Assembly: GCA_028554795.2 (NCBI GenBank)
Contig: CM068838.1
Span: forward strand, 90,454,974-90,518,973
Reading direction: 5' to 3'
From: Sinohyriopsis cumingii
Lineage: Eukaryota; Mollusca; Bivalvia; Unionida; Unionidae
DNA: 64,000 bases
A program made the position numbers and the translations under genes. Positions 11,727-23,300 of this stretch are shown here, piece after piece. Numbering within the stretch: position 1 is the first letter of the stretch; the number at the start of each line of letters is the position of its first letter. The notes beneath the pieces were generated by a model. It was given only the letters and a program-made list of their open reading frames with translations. It was not told the origin of the DNA and did not search any database.

Positions 11727-14700
11727 GGTATAATAGAGACACCCACCCCCCCCCCGAGTTTGCCACAGAGCGCTCGTGTAATATACGGTTTAATACAAAA
11801 TACATGATTGTGGGCAGGAATATACAAATTTTGGTCGATATACATGATCGTTGGTATCTATTCAAACAAGGGCCATGAAATACATTAGCAAATTCCTACA
11901 GTATTTTAAGGCAGGCGATTACGAATTATTTAAACCACGTTTTTCATCTGTCACAGATTTTATAATCATTTTGAAGTGGCTGCTTTATCTCGAGGAAAAC
12001 GAGCGGTAAGTGTTATACAAAACAAAATCTTAATAGCAATTTGATCACTTTTGCGTCATTTGACAGTAAGAATAGTAATAAATAGAGGATAATTTCTTTT
12101 CCTACGTTAGGCCTAATACCTGGTATGTTTTTTAGTGTGGTACACACACAAAAAACAACCCCAAAACAACACTAACAACGTTTTAAAAACCCACAAAAAC
12201 GAGTGCCGTGCCGAAGCCACGGGCTAAAATGCTTTATTATCATTTTTTTTTTATTTATAGCATCAATCACAAATTGAAATATATACAGCATTAGCGTTGG
12301 AAAAGAAAGTTTTCTTTTTGTTACATTTTTTTCTCTCACCCTAGCGAAACACTTTCTGCAAATGACCTTAATAAAGAAAAATAATAAATTAACCTAAACC
12401 ACTTTGAATGTCGACCGTATCTTTTATTTACACGGCATCATGCGCGGAAGAAAATACCAACTGAACCGGGATTTCAGACAGCAGATGAATTGAAGTTGAT
12501 TCATTGAACATCATTAGCAATTGTACAATCAAACAGATGCAACAATGAAAAGTGGAACTATGAAAAATCGAGAATGTTAGATTTGCGAAGGATTTATTCC
12601 GAATCATTGTCTGCTAATAGAGAATTCATGTCAGTTGCTGTGTCGGCGATGCCCACACAGCGCGCCGTCCAAATGTGAAGTTGCGTTTTGCTGACAGACG
12701 TAACACTGTGCCATAATTTTTATCTGATGGCATGTAAAGAAGCTGCTTAAATTATAGTATTTAAAAGTTTCTTCATTTTGTAAGAGCTCAAGAAATTAAT
12801 TCTGGTTTGAAAGACAAGATGACGGTAAAACTCAGAAGACGTAGCTGTACAGTACCGTTGGTGTTGGAGACATCATAATAAAGGTAACTGCGTTAACTTC
12901 GCTTTTTGTTTGGTAATTTGTTGGATATTATCTTTTGCTGATCTTCTTTGAGCTTGGAGTAAATTTTACATTCTGAACATTTTTATTTGCACTTATCTGC
13001 TTAATATGTATTGCTGGGATATCATATAGAATATGAAGTCAGTATAATGGTACTATATTTTACATATTTGAATGATAAAAGACTGGTAAATGATATAATG
13101 ATAAACTACAAAATAAATAATTTGCCCATTATCCCAAATATGTTAATTAAAACAAACATTGAATGTAAATTCAGATATAATGAGCAGTTGTAAGAAGTAA
13201 GAAATAACATTTTATCCATTGAACCTGTTATGTGTTATCATCATCAGTTTTAAAATAAACACATGGAGACAAGTTTGCTTAAATTCTAAAATTAACACAC
13301 ACACACACTCACACACACACACATATGGTATTTTAATTTAATACAGAAATGGTGACATTGATATATGCAGACCAATAGTTTTTTTTCTTCTACAGATATA
13401 AATTAAAAAGCCTAATTCTGAGAGTTTCACCTACAACATTCATGATGGGAAAGGGCCACTAATTAAGAGTTGACATATGTGGAAGAAAAATACCATCCAT
13501 GTTGAAAAGGGCTAGAGATAATGTGAGAAAACATAATTTATCAATCTTATTTAACATTATTGTTGATATTTTATCTCAACTGGTCAAAAGGCTAAGTGGG
13601 TTTATGTAATGGTCCAGAGTGTGTTATTTATTTCACATCCCCTTCTGTCTTTCAACAGTAAGAAATTAGCTACTTTGGAGTCCATAGTTCTGATCAATTT
13701 GTTTATATAAAACTTGGTTTTGGGCTTAAATCAACACCTTGGATAAATCTAATAATGAGCAAAATCCAAGTATATACATGTGATCATGTATAAGATTAGT
13801 TGAGTTTTTTAACCAGCCTAAAAGCCATACTTCCACAATATAGGCTAAAATCATTAAGTTGTCCTTGAAGTTTGATGAGTGTTAACCATTAATAATAATA
13901 AGGTGATCTTTCATCTGAGTATGTTACCACCGCATGCAATATTTATACATGTAGTGCAGTTTTTACTAAACTTTGAATACATGCTTATATAAATGAGATC
14001 TAGATTGAAGAATTGAAGATACATACAAATACATGAGGTTATAACCACTACTGCTGATTCAAGTTTGATCATGCTTGGCCATTGGGCTTATATAGTCAAG
14101 TTTCACAATGATGCTTATTATGAGCGTGATAAAGGTATGGTAGTGAAGTGACCTTGCATCTGATTGGCAGAGTTTCTTATGATTTGCACAACAGTGTTTA
14201 TGATCCAATTTAGATCTGACTTGTTTAATTATTTGCTTGTATGTCTGAGGCTATAAGCAAAATCTATGCATATAATGTGGTGGTTCTACATCTCACTAGC
14301 CATTCTTGCTACTGCTCTTAAAACTATTTCTCATTAATTTTATCAGACCAAGTCTGACTTGATGAATAGATTTATCTCATCAAGATATAGCAAAAGAGCA
14401 ATTTTGTAAAAAAAATATTCATTCATATTAAACTCAAATTCTGCATCTGATTGGTTGACCTTGCAAATACTATAAGGGCTCTATTTCTGACAAAAAGATT
14501 ATTTTGATCTAATGTAGCAGAAATGCTTATATGATCAAAACATTGAACATATTTGATGACAAATAAGAAATAGTTTTTCATGCAAATTTGATAAACATTG
14601 ATAAATCGGTTCATATCATTAAAAGCTTGGAAGAGTTTGATTACATGCGAGACCATCACATATTAATCATTCTTTATTTAGAGAATTATTTTTGTCAGGA

Positions 14701-16980
14701 TTTAGTAAAATATGTAAAATCAATATGGACTGGTTTTGTTATGTACAGCAACACTAGTTGTTTACTGAGTGCTGAGGGAATTGGAGTAAGGCAAGGGTAC
14801 ATTGCAGTAGGTAACCTGGTTGACTTGATAACAGGATTTTAACACAAACATTTTTATCAGGAGTCTAGCATACTAACCATTGATTCACTGCAGATCCTGC
14901 CCCCATTAGTTACCTTTTAATACATAAAGCATTTGGGTTTTTTATGTCACAAATCCCATAGGGATTACAATTAACATCATAGGTCTCACTGGATAGTTTC
15001 GTATTTTGACATCCCTCTAATTTTTAAGGTAGAAGGCATGAACCTAATTATCACAAGCCTAGCATTTATAAATTTACACATAAGCTAAATCTATAATGTC
15101 GTTCAGATTTACTTTGAGTTAGGCATGGAAATAGGTTGGCTTGTTGGTGACTGCCTGTCACAGTTAGATGAGCATTGGAGATCATATGCTTAACTTAGTC
15201 TGCAAATGAGCTGCCGACTTTTATTTGTGTCTGCTATAGAGGTAAATATAAAAAAATCTTGATGGTAGAGGGGTGATGAAAAGTATGCTAATTTGTTATA
15301 GTACTAGTGAACTTTATTCATGCATAAGGCACATACTGATTCTTTTAGTTGCCTTGTCACAGAAAAATATTGAAAATAGCTATTTCTAGTAAAAAATGAA
15401 TGTAAAATGTACCTGCATCCTTTGACCCTACCAGAACCAAACTAAAAGCTCAAATTTGTGCAGCTGCTTTTGCTCATCACAAACATAATTGGGAGTATAA
15501 CTGCTAACCCTACCCTCTAGCACACATTTAAGATCTTTAGAGTTTTTAAATACAGCCTTCTAATTATACAAGTTTCATTACATTGGTCAATAATTAGTCA
15601 CATGTGATGACACTTGTAACTAATCAAACCACAGCAACTGAGAGCAGACTAAGCACTGATATTTATATGGTACAGTGGCAATATACAGTCTGTCTGCCGC
15701 AACACATGAAACAAACTGGACAAATCTGAAAGCTTTGAATTTGACTTTATTTATCTGTATGGTAGAACAGAACCTGAGTTGAAAAGCTTTTAAAGAAAGA
15801 CCTTGATATCAAACCTAATAATAACTGCAGGAGTTATATTATGGATAATTAACCATTCTCTCAGTTTCAAACTGGGCATTCCATCCCATGGGGTTCTAAA
15901 TGTAAACCAAGTGTAACTGATATCCTAATGAACTGTAAAGACCATAGCAGCACAACAGCAGGGGACCAGATATGTCCAGATCCAGAAATCATAGACCAGT
16001 TTCAAACTGATGATGAACCACATAAAAATTACACATCTGCTAGAACTTATGTTATGAAGATAACTTAAATTGCATTATTATTAATCCTCCTCCTCACATT
16101 CATCATAATTGAGATGCATCATATATGTTTTATTGTAAAATAGTTTATGCAACATAATTCAGTGAAGACCTTTGCTGCCAATTTACCAGTGAACCATTTG
16201 TTTCAATGAACATATTTTATGTTGTAACAAGGAGCATCATTTAAACATTATGATACACTTATCATACCTGTATATGAAATCTTAATACTAACACTTATAC
16301 TTGCAATACTACTGCTAATAAAAACACCTGCATTGATAATTTGATTATGTTCAATTGGACTTGTATCTAAATGATCACCAGCTGTATGAAAAGACATATT
16401 TTAATATATAGATATTGGATGGAATACTAGTTACCACAATTGAATAGTCATATGATAAATGATATATTATTTTAAACAATTTATATTTGCAGTGAAACAT
16501 ACTTTTACATTATTTTCACTTAAATTTCATTTATAGAGCAGTATACTCTGCATTCATTAAATTACTGAAATGGTTAATAATACAACAACAAATACTGCAA
16601 CTTCCAGAATCACAAAAATCAAAGGATATAAACAAAAACTTCCCTACATGTATCAACAGTTGTCACCTAATAGACAGAACTATGAAGATTTAGAATAGGA
16701 TGTTAACAAATTAGGTATTCAAGTTAAAAAGAAAAAAAATACCAAGTAAGCTTACTACCAAAAAATCAAACAATAACAGTGAATTTTAGTACATTCCCAG
16801 GAAACAGAATATATGATTTTTCTTAACTTGATCTGATACATCTTAAATCTATAGAAAATGATTCATATTGTATGACTAAAATATTATGTAAACAAAAATT
16901 CCATCACTTTTTTCAGATGCAACATGCATACCCCAACCCATCCTTCTTGATCATAAAGTATACCAGCATTCCACTATAAG
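11727..16980. other. Long region without a recognisable gene
   Basis: Host-like DNA, CpG-poor from about 12900. About 11755-11845 is an inverted copy of the 6500-6595 repeat. A CA microsatellite lies near 13290. A more CpG-rich patch at about 12410-12900 could be a promoter or 5' exon, but no coding exon can be supported. Open frames here are short and carry no family signature. Confidence 0.4.
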
Positions 16981-16982
16981 AT

Positions 16983-17160
16983 GGGGAGCTGTAGTGGCTC
17001 AGTGGTTAGCTTTCTGGACCTGTGAAATAAGGTAGGTTCAAATTCTACCATCAGACCAACCTGGGTTAGCTACCATGGTGTGTCCTTGGGCAAGGCACTA
17101 TACTTAAAGTGCCTTGGCACTAAATAACTTACTTGTGTTGGTTTACCATAAAAGGCCAAA
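16983..17160 (+). repeat. tRNA-derived SINE (family A), second copy
   Basis: The head (GTAGTGGCTCAGTGGTTAGC as box A region, GGTTCAAATTCTACC as box B region) matches the copy at 1141. The body contains CCTTGGGCAAGGCACTATAC, a stretch common in the bodies of several animal SINE families. The head is not tRNA-foldable, so this is a retroposon. Confidence 0.65.
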
Positions 17161-17997
17161 CCAAACACAAAAAACAACAACTTTAAAATATGAGTTTTGT
17201 CAATACTAAGTAAATGAAAATCATACTGAAGAAATGTTTTTGTTAATACAGTTTAATGGATCTAAAAAATCTCTTTCTTCTGCAGGAGTTTAAAATGTTA
17301 AATTAAAAAGGTCATGGTACACATTGCTTTGCTCGTGCACATCAGGCTCCGTAACCCATATCCAACTAAAAGTTTTAGTAGAGTCTGAATAAAACATATT
17401 TTAATCTGGATGATAATATTCTTTCTCCATTCATATATTACACCACCAAGATTGATCCAAATAAGATTACATTTTACTATAACACTGAGGATGAGTATGC
17501 CTCTTAACAACTGACAAATGTGGAGAGAATGGAGTTAAACTGAACTTTGATTTCTTTTCAACCATAGCACAAGATGATCATTTATTATTAAAAAACCTGA
17601 ATAAAGTTGGAGTTCATAACCATGACAGTCTTGATACAATATAAATTCAATATATTATTGTTGTCTTGAGGTATAGTTCTGTATATTACAATCTCACACA
17701 AGATCAGGGTATATTTTAGTACCATACAGTTAATTCGAGATTGTATTAATACCTATTCTGGTGAATGAACATTGAATAAGATTTACTATTTTGGAACCAG
17801 TTGCAATAAAGTTTACTAAACAAGAGAAAATATGACTTTACTGTAATATCTAAAATGTAAAATCTGCAAACAGAATACTTGCTTGACTTTACACTTCAAC
17901 TATATCATAATATTTATTTGAAATGAATTTATACAAATGGCATTAAATTGGGTTTCAGGCTGGTAATGACAATGGTAGTAGTGAATAGGGACGGTCT

Positions 17998-18206
17998 AGG
18001 GACTAGGGAACTTCCATGTTAAAAAGGGTATATCCACTCTGGGGACTATGTAATTTAACATGGGAGAAAAAAAAATATCCATTCTAGGGACAAGGGGAAT
18101 TTAACATGGGAGAAAGAAAAAAAAACTATTCACTCTAGGGACAAGGGAAATTGAACATGGGGAATAAATCGTGGGACTGTCTTGGGACTAGGGGAAATGG
18201 AACAGG
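17998..18206. repeat. Short tandem repeat array, period about 51 bp
   Basis: Four or more imperfect units share CTAGGGACAAGGGGAATTTAACATGGGAG or close variants (about 17998, 18036, 18088, 18136, 18180). The array leads directly into the hairpin at 18206 and the decayed virus-like element. It may be part of that element's terminal region, but no matching copy was found on the right side. Confidence 0.6.
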
Positions 18207-18237
18207 GTCGGGACCCTATTTTAATAAGGTCCCGACC
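18206..18237. other. Perfect 10-bp hairpin
   Basis: GGTCGGGACC (18206-18215) and GGTCCCGACC (18228-18237) are exact reverse complements around a 12-nt AT-rich loop. A GC-rich perfect stem stands out in this AT-rich DNA. Its role (end structure, origin or chance) is unknown. Confidence 0.6.
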
Positions 18238-18370
18238 TGATGGGTCTATGAAAATGGAACAGGCGAAAATTGAAACAGGGAGGGGTCTCTATTTTTTTAT
18301 TATTTTTTTAAACAAAAAAATAAAAAAAGGGGTAGGCAATTGAAAGTCAAGATCTTTTCGAGAGATAGGA

Positions 18371-18392
18371 ATGGCCCTGAAAAGGGCCTTTG
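18371..18392 (-). terminator. Histone-type 3' stem-loop (minus strand)
   Basis: On the minus strand the sequence is AAAGGCCC-TTTTC-AGGGCC, matching the replication-dependent histone mRNA stem-loop: 6-bp stem GGCCCT/AGGGCC, UUUC loop, A-rich 5' flank. Downstream is a CTCTCGAAAAGA block resembling the purine-rich U7 snRNA target. It lies 9 nt after the stop of the ORF at 18401-18646. The match to the histone signal is seen directly; use by SLBP and U7 is inference. Confidence 0.75.
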
Positions 18393-18400
18393 GTTTTATG

Positions 18401-18646
18401 TTAATATACCCTTAACATAAAGGGCATCTGTGACATCTTCTTCTTGACCTTAGGCTGCGCCTGACTGCAGGACCATAGATTAAGACTCTTTTGAGGCATC
18501 CTTGATGCTCCACATAAGATTCTTCGCATCCACAGGCTGGTGTCTGTCCTGTGGATAACTGTCCAGTTGGATCGGACATACATTGGTATGTCCGTCTGGA
18601 ACATCATCGAAGACACAAGCGTTGAAGATTGTACGTCGGTCCACAT
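18401..18646 (-). CDS. Small unrecognised protein with histone-type mRNA end (81 aa)
   Basis: The ORF starts at the first ATG after a TATA-like box (CTATAAATAA on the minus strand, 18691-18700) and ends just before the histone-type stem-loop at 18371-18392. The whole unit of TATA, start, stop and 3' end therefore spans only about 330 bp. The protein is rich in Met and Ser, with a short basic stretch (PKVKKK) near its C-terminus, and has no family I recognise. Another frame over the same DNA also reads in a protein-like way but contains stops and no ATG, so the coding frame is not certain. Confidence 0.4.
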   Translation of the reverse strand: MWTDVQSSTLVSSMMFQTDIPMYVRSNWTVIHRTDTSLWMRRILCGASRMPQKSLNLWSCSQAQPKVKKKMSQMPFMLRVY

Positions 18647-18690
18647 GTTGGGGTGCTGAGTAACAGGTGAAGGAATGCAGTGAACTGTAC

Positions 18691-18819
18691 TTATTTATAG
18701 GGAGAGGAAGGATTGAAACGGATTGAGTTCATTCACCAATCCAAACACGCGTTACAAAATTCAGTCAGCACACGTCCAATCCGAAGAGAGCAGTCTGTGA
18801 CGTCACATAGTCTATATAG
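18691..18819. promoter_or_regulatory. Divergent promoter with two TATA boxes, CCAAT motifs and a CRE
   Basis: A minus-strand TATA-like box lies at 18691-18700 and a plus-strand one (CTATATAG) at 18812-18819. Between them are CCAAT motifs near 18736 and 18776 and a perfect TGACGTCA at 18798-18805. This layout resembles divergent histone gene promoters and drives the gene pair on either side. Confidence 0.6.
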
Positions 18820-18866
18820 ATTCGCTAGCGCCTGTGCGCAGTCAATCTAAGCGACAGTTTTTCAAC

Positions 18867-19436
18867 ATGACGGAAACTCAGAAAACGATCAGTTTGGGTG
18901 CACTGATGGTGGAGACTACCCAAGGGAACCCAGACTTACTTTCAGAAGAGGTGAATTGGGATTTTGTGGATTTTTTTACCTTGCAAGAATTTGTTCCTGA
19001 ACCTTCGTCACCTTCTCCTTCATTACCGCACATGGAAAATTTTAGACAGAGACAGAAAGAAGAATTGGAGAAATTTATACAACAGCAAAAGGAAGCGGAA
19101 CAAGCTTTTCTCCTACAGCAACAGCAGCAAGAAGAAGAGGTAAGAAAAAAACAAGAAGAAGAAGAAGCAGCAGCAAAGAAACAAGGGTTTCAAAATCAAA
19201 CGGTCACGGTACTGTTAGACATTTTAGCGGAGTTAAGAAGTCTGAAACAAATGTATCAGACTTCTTTATTACGGCCGAAGAGAATACGACCTTCCCAAGC
19301 TAAACACTCCAACCCTGTGACTACGCTTACTGCACCACCCTTAGTGATTTCAACGAAATCATCATCAACAGTACGCAGTCCAGAAGTAGGCCTTGGCCAT
19401 GGCAAAGGCTTAAGACAGTTAAAGTTGATTGTTTAA
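18867..19436 (+). CDS. Gln/Glu-rich coiled-coil protein of unknown function (189 aa)
   Basis: The start chosen is the first ATG after the TATA-like box at 18812-18819, giving MTETQKTISLGALMVETTQG. An acidic N-terminal third is followed by a Pro/Ser patch. A long Gln/Glu/Lys helix (about residues 65-115) that should form a coiled coil comes next, then a hydrophobic heptad-like stretch (VTVLLDILAELRSLKQMY). The tail is basic and Ser/Thr-rich. No known domain was recognised. The frame is intact although the neighbouring polymerase is broken. A histone-type stem-loop follows the stop by about 20 nt. It could be a virion or regulatory protein of the element. Confidence 0.6.
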   Translation: MTETQKTISLGALMVETTQGNPDLLSEEVNWDFVDFFTLQEFVPEPSSPSPSLPHMENFRQRQKEELEKFIQQQKEAEQAFLLQQQQQEEEVRKKQEEEEAAAKKQGFQNQTVTVLLDILAELRSLKQMYQTSLLRPKRIRPSQAKHSNPVTTLTAPPLVISTKSSSTVRSPEVGLGHGKGLRQLKLIV

Positions 19437-19456
19437 ACACACCCCTTACACCAAAA

Positions 19457-19475
19457 AAGGCCCTTTTCAGGGCCA
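19457..19475 (+). terminator. Histone-type 3' stem-loop (plus strand)
   Basis: The sequence AAAAGGCCC-TTTTC-AGGGCC-ATCCA has the 6-bp stem, UUUC loop and flanks of the histone mRNA 3' signal. It is followed by CTCTCGAAAAGAGAT and GACTTTCAATTGCC. The last two blocks are shared with the minus-strand copy at 18335-18392, so about 60 bp form an inverted repeat around the divergent gene pair. It would end the transcript of the 189-aa gene. Confidence 0.75.
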
Positions 19476-19760
19476 TCCACGTCTCTCGAAAAGAGATAGA
19501 CTTTCAATTGCCAATAACTAAAAAAAACCATTTTACCCAATAGTACCTGTCTGTGTATGAGTGTGCGTGAGTGTAGGTTCTTATTTTAAAATCAAAACCC
19601 AAAGACACTTACCTTTTATAATTAATTTATTCTTTTATAAATATTTACAATTCACAATTCACAACAGAGCACTTTAAAAAGTTCATAGACTTATTCTGTC
19701 TCATTGTTCACTCTCTGTTTTTTTAATTTCTTCACCGTCATAGTCTTTTCCTCCTCTTCC

Positions 19761-20145
19761 TCACTTTCTTCCCTTCTTTTCTTCTCCTGTTTCTTTTTCT
19801 TCACATGTCTGTTTTTCTTCCTCTTCTTCTTTCTCTTCCTCTGAAGAATCCCTCTCTTCTTCTGACTCCTCTTGTTTCTTTTTTGGGCAGTCGGGTGACC
19901 AATGTCCTTTTTCTTGACAATAATAACAGGTATCTTGACTTTTGTCTCTTCTAACCCCTTTTTTTTCTTTTTTGACGGTCTGGACACTCTGAAGACCAAT
20001 GCCCTTTCTTCTGACAGATATAGCAAGTATCTTGACTTTTATCTTGAAAGGAAGGAGAGTAGTCCCTCGGCTGGTCTGAAGAGAATTTTCTAATGACCCC
20101 TCGCAAAGCTCTGATGAAACGTTCGATCTTGGTAGTCTCTTCCAT
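19761..20145 (-). pseudogene. Two-knuckle CCHC zinc protein, frameshifted
   Basis: The start is the ATG at 20145 (MEETTKIERFIRALRGVIRK). The first knuckle, CYICQKKGHWSSEC, is a CCHC Gag/nucleocapsid-like nucleic-acid binding motif. The frame stops at 19951 after a Lys/Arg run. A second knuckle (CYYCQEKGHWSPDC) follows in another frame, with an acidic Glu/Lys-rich tail ending at 19761. The two knuckle units are a tandem duplication of about 100 bp sharing GACAAAAGTCAAGATAC. The shift lies at an A/G run near 19955-19965, so it is either a decay lesion or a homopolymer error in the assembly. Confidence 0.6.
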
Positions 20146-20365
20146 CGTTGTGCTCAGTTTGAGAGTGAAATGAATAGTGAAAGGACAAGACACATACCCT
20201 TTATATACGCTGGTCTGCTATGACTATAAATTAGTCCATGGTGTTTAAACTTTAGTCATTTGACTTTTTGCTATCGAGATGAAATGATCCAATTCATTTG
20301 AGAAGAAAGAAGAAGAAAGTAAGAGGCAGAAACGTGATCTATCGCCTCGTACCAGGGCTGAAGTA

Positions 20366-23300
20366 TTGGCACAAATTCATGCCAGTGATTTTGAAGAGGA
20401 CATGAGTGAACCAGAATCCAAACCCTCTAAACAAAGTTTACCACCCTTAGTCAACCCTGAAAAGTACTATGACATTCGAGAGACGGAAAAGCGTCCCTCT
20501 AGAAAATTTAGAACTACGGCTTACAAATACACAGTGAAGTTTAAAGATTTCAAGTCTGAAGTACTGTTAGAGAAAGCAGAAGGGTTCATCACCGACATGT
20601 GGGATTCTTTGCTCACCACACTCAAGCGACAATGTCAACCCAAAGAAGATGATCGCTTGAGACTTTCCATACAACATGACGGCTTGAAATCCCCTGTTTG
20701 GATCGAGTTTAGCAGCCCTGCAGAATTGACCACTTCCAAAGTCATGGACAAGATTCAACACGTGCAACAATCTAATGACCAGTTTGACATCACCGATGGA
20801 AAAGCCACACTGGACATGACCCACGTCTCTCCTCCTCAAGGGACCGGACAATGCAGAAAGAACTTATTGGTCAACAACCTTCGCATTACCAAAACAAGTC
20901 TTGTCCAAATTAACAATTTTCAAGACCACATGTGTTTAGCCCGAGCCATCGTGGTGGGATGAACTTATGCCGACAAGAACGACATGGTAGAATGGAAAAG
21001 AGCCTGGGAGAACATTCGAAAATCGAACCGAGCCAAACAACGAAATGAAGCAGAACTTCTGTTACAACAAGCATGCCTGTCCAAAGACACATCCTGTGGC
21101 ATTCCTGAGATGCAAAAATTGCAAGATGCCCTAGCTCCACGATACACCTTGAAAGTGCACCCTCAAGAAGTGCGCGGGTCTCTGTTGTTTCGAGGGAAAG
21201 ACTGTAAGGATGGAAAATACATTCACCTCTATCATCACGATGACCATTTCGATACCATTACCACTATCACTGGATTCCTGGGATACAAATATTACTGTGA
21301 GAAATGTGACTTATGATGGTTATAATAATCGAGAGCAACACAAACATTGTGGATCGAAATGCTCAGGATGTTTGGCCTCTCAACCCTGTCTGAGCGAAGG
21401 GCAAGAACCAGTGCATTGTCCTGCTTGTCTGCGCACATTTGTCAGCCCTGCCTGTTACCAACAACATCTGAAGATGCAAGGTTCACAGCAGAAATGTGCT
21501 TGTCAATTCCTGAGATTGTGCCCAATGTGTGGACAAGGTCTATGTATCAACAGTACCAAGGCACACGTATGTTCAGGAAAGAAAAAATGTCACATTTGTC
21601 ACTGCATCGTGGACTTGGAACACCAATGCTACATGCAAAAATACCAATCCCAACCAGAGAAAGAGGATGGTCACAAGAAGAAGAAAGGCAATTTCATCTT
21701 TTTCGATTTCGAATGCATGCAAGAGACCGGTATTCACATTCCTAATTTCTGCGTGGCTCATCGAGCGTGCGAGAAGTGATTCAAGAACCTATCTTGAGTT
21801 ATTGCCCTCACTGCAGTAAGATTCCTGGAGGGCGTGAAAAAATCTTTCAAGGACCGAACACACTAGCCGATTTCACACAATGGGTCTTAGACCCCATCGA
21901 CAAGACGTGGAGCCAAGAGGACATCGAACATTATTATGGAGAATGTCATCACCATGCCACGGTGATGGCTCACAATTTCTCCGGATACGATGGACAGTTT
22001 CTTTTGAGATGTTATACGGAACGTGGCATCGAGCGTCCTAAAATCACTTTGAACGGAGCCAAAATCATTTTCATGCAAGTGGGACAAGTGCAGTTTAAAG
22101 ATTCGATGAGCTACTTAGCCATGCCTTTGAGTCGATTGCCTAAAATGTTTGGAATGACAGAAATGACTAAAGGGTACTTTCCACACTTTTTCAATACAGA
22201 AGCCAATCAACACGCCGTTCTACCCCATTTGCTTCAGGCTCACTATTACGACCCTGACAACATGCGTACCGAACGAGAAACTTTCTACGCTTGGTACCAG
22301 GCTCACGCCTCCGACCCTTTCGACTTTCAGGAAGAAATGCTAAAGTATCGTCGTTCCGACGTGGACATTTTACGGCGATGCTGTGGAAAATTTCGAGAAC
22401 TGTTCATGGAACACGGAGGGGTTGATCATTTAAAAGAGGCTTGCACCATTGCCAAAGCGTGTTCCTTAGTCTACCGACAACGATTCATGCTTGAAAACAC
22501 TGTGGCTGTCATCAGTCCTCAAACGACCAACTATGTCAAACGTCAATACTCGGTCAAAGCCCCATGCTGGTTGCATTACTTGTGCGACAAAGAAGACAAA
22601 TGGATTCAGCATGCCCGCAACGGACAGGGCGAAAAGATCATCGGAATGCATTCGGTCGATGGCTGGGACTTAGAAAACCCCAAGATCATGTACGAGTTTA
22701 ACGGTTGCTTATTTCACGGATGTCCCGTCTGTTACCCTGACCGCGGCACTAAAAATCAGTTCTTACAACGAACCATGGAAGACTTGTACCAGGCCATTTG
22801 CCAGCGACGCCTAAAGTTAGAACAGGAAGGATACCAAGTGGTGGAAATGTGGGAACACAAATACAATCATCGTTTGAACACCGATCCTGAGTTTAAATGC
22901 CTCATGGAAAGTTACCAGTTCATGGACCCCCTGAACCCAAGTGATAGTTTGTACGGAGGAAGGACCAATGCCACCTGTTTGCTGTACCAAGCTGACGAAG
23001 AGAAAGGAGAAGAAATCAAATACTTGGACGTGTGTTCACTGTATCCCTACGTGTGCAAATATTTTTGCTTTCCTGCAGGGCACCCACAATTGTTCACCGA
23101 ACACATCGACCTAAAAAACATTCGACAATACGAAGGCTTGATCAAGTGCAAAGTTTTGCCTCCCACGAACCTATACCATCCCGTCTTACCTCGCCATTTC
23201 CAAGGCAAACTTATGTTTCCTTTGTGCCGTACTTGTGCTGAAATGTGCAGCCAAGATCAACCTTGTCATCACACCCAGGAAGAACGGGCCTTGACGGGGA

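Noticed and set aside
12410..12900. Host promoter and first exon
   Set aside because: The patch is richer in CpG and has a GTAACT donor-like site near 12881, but no coding exon downstream supports it.
18401..18660. Histone gene remnant
   Set aside because: The 3' stem-loop suggests it, but no frame on either strand resembles any core histone.
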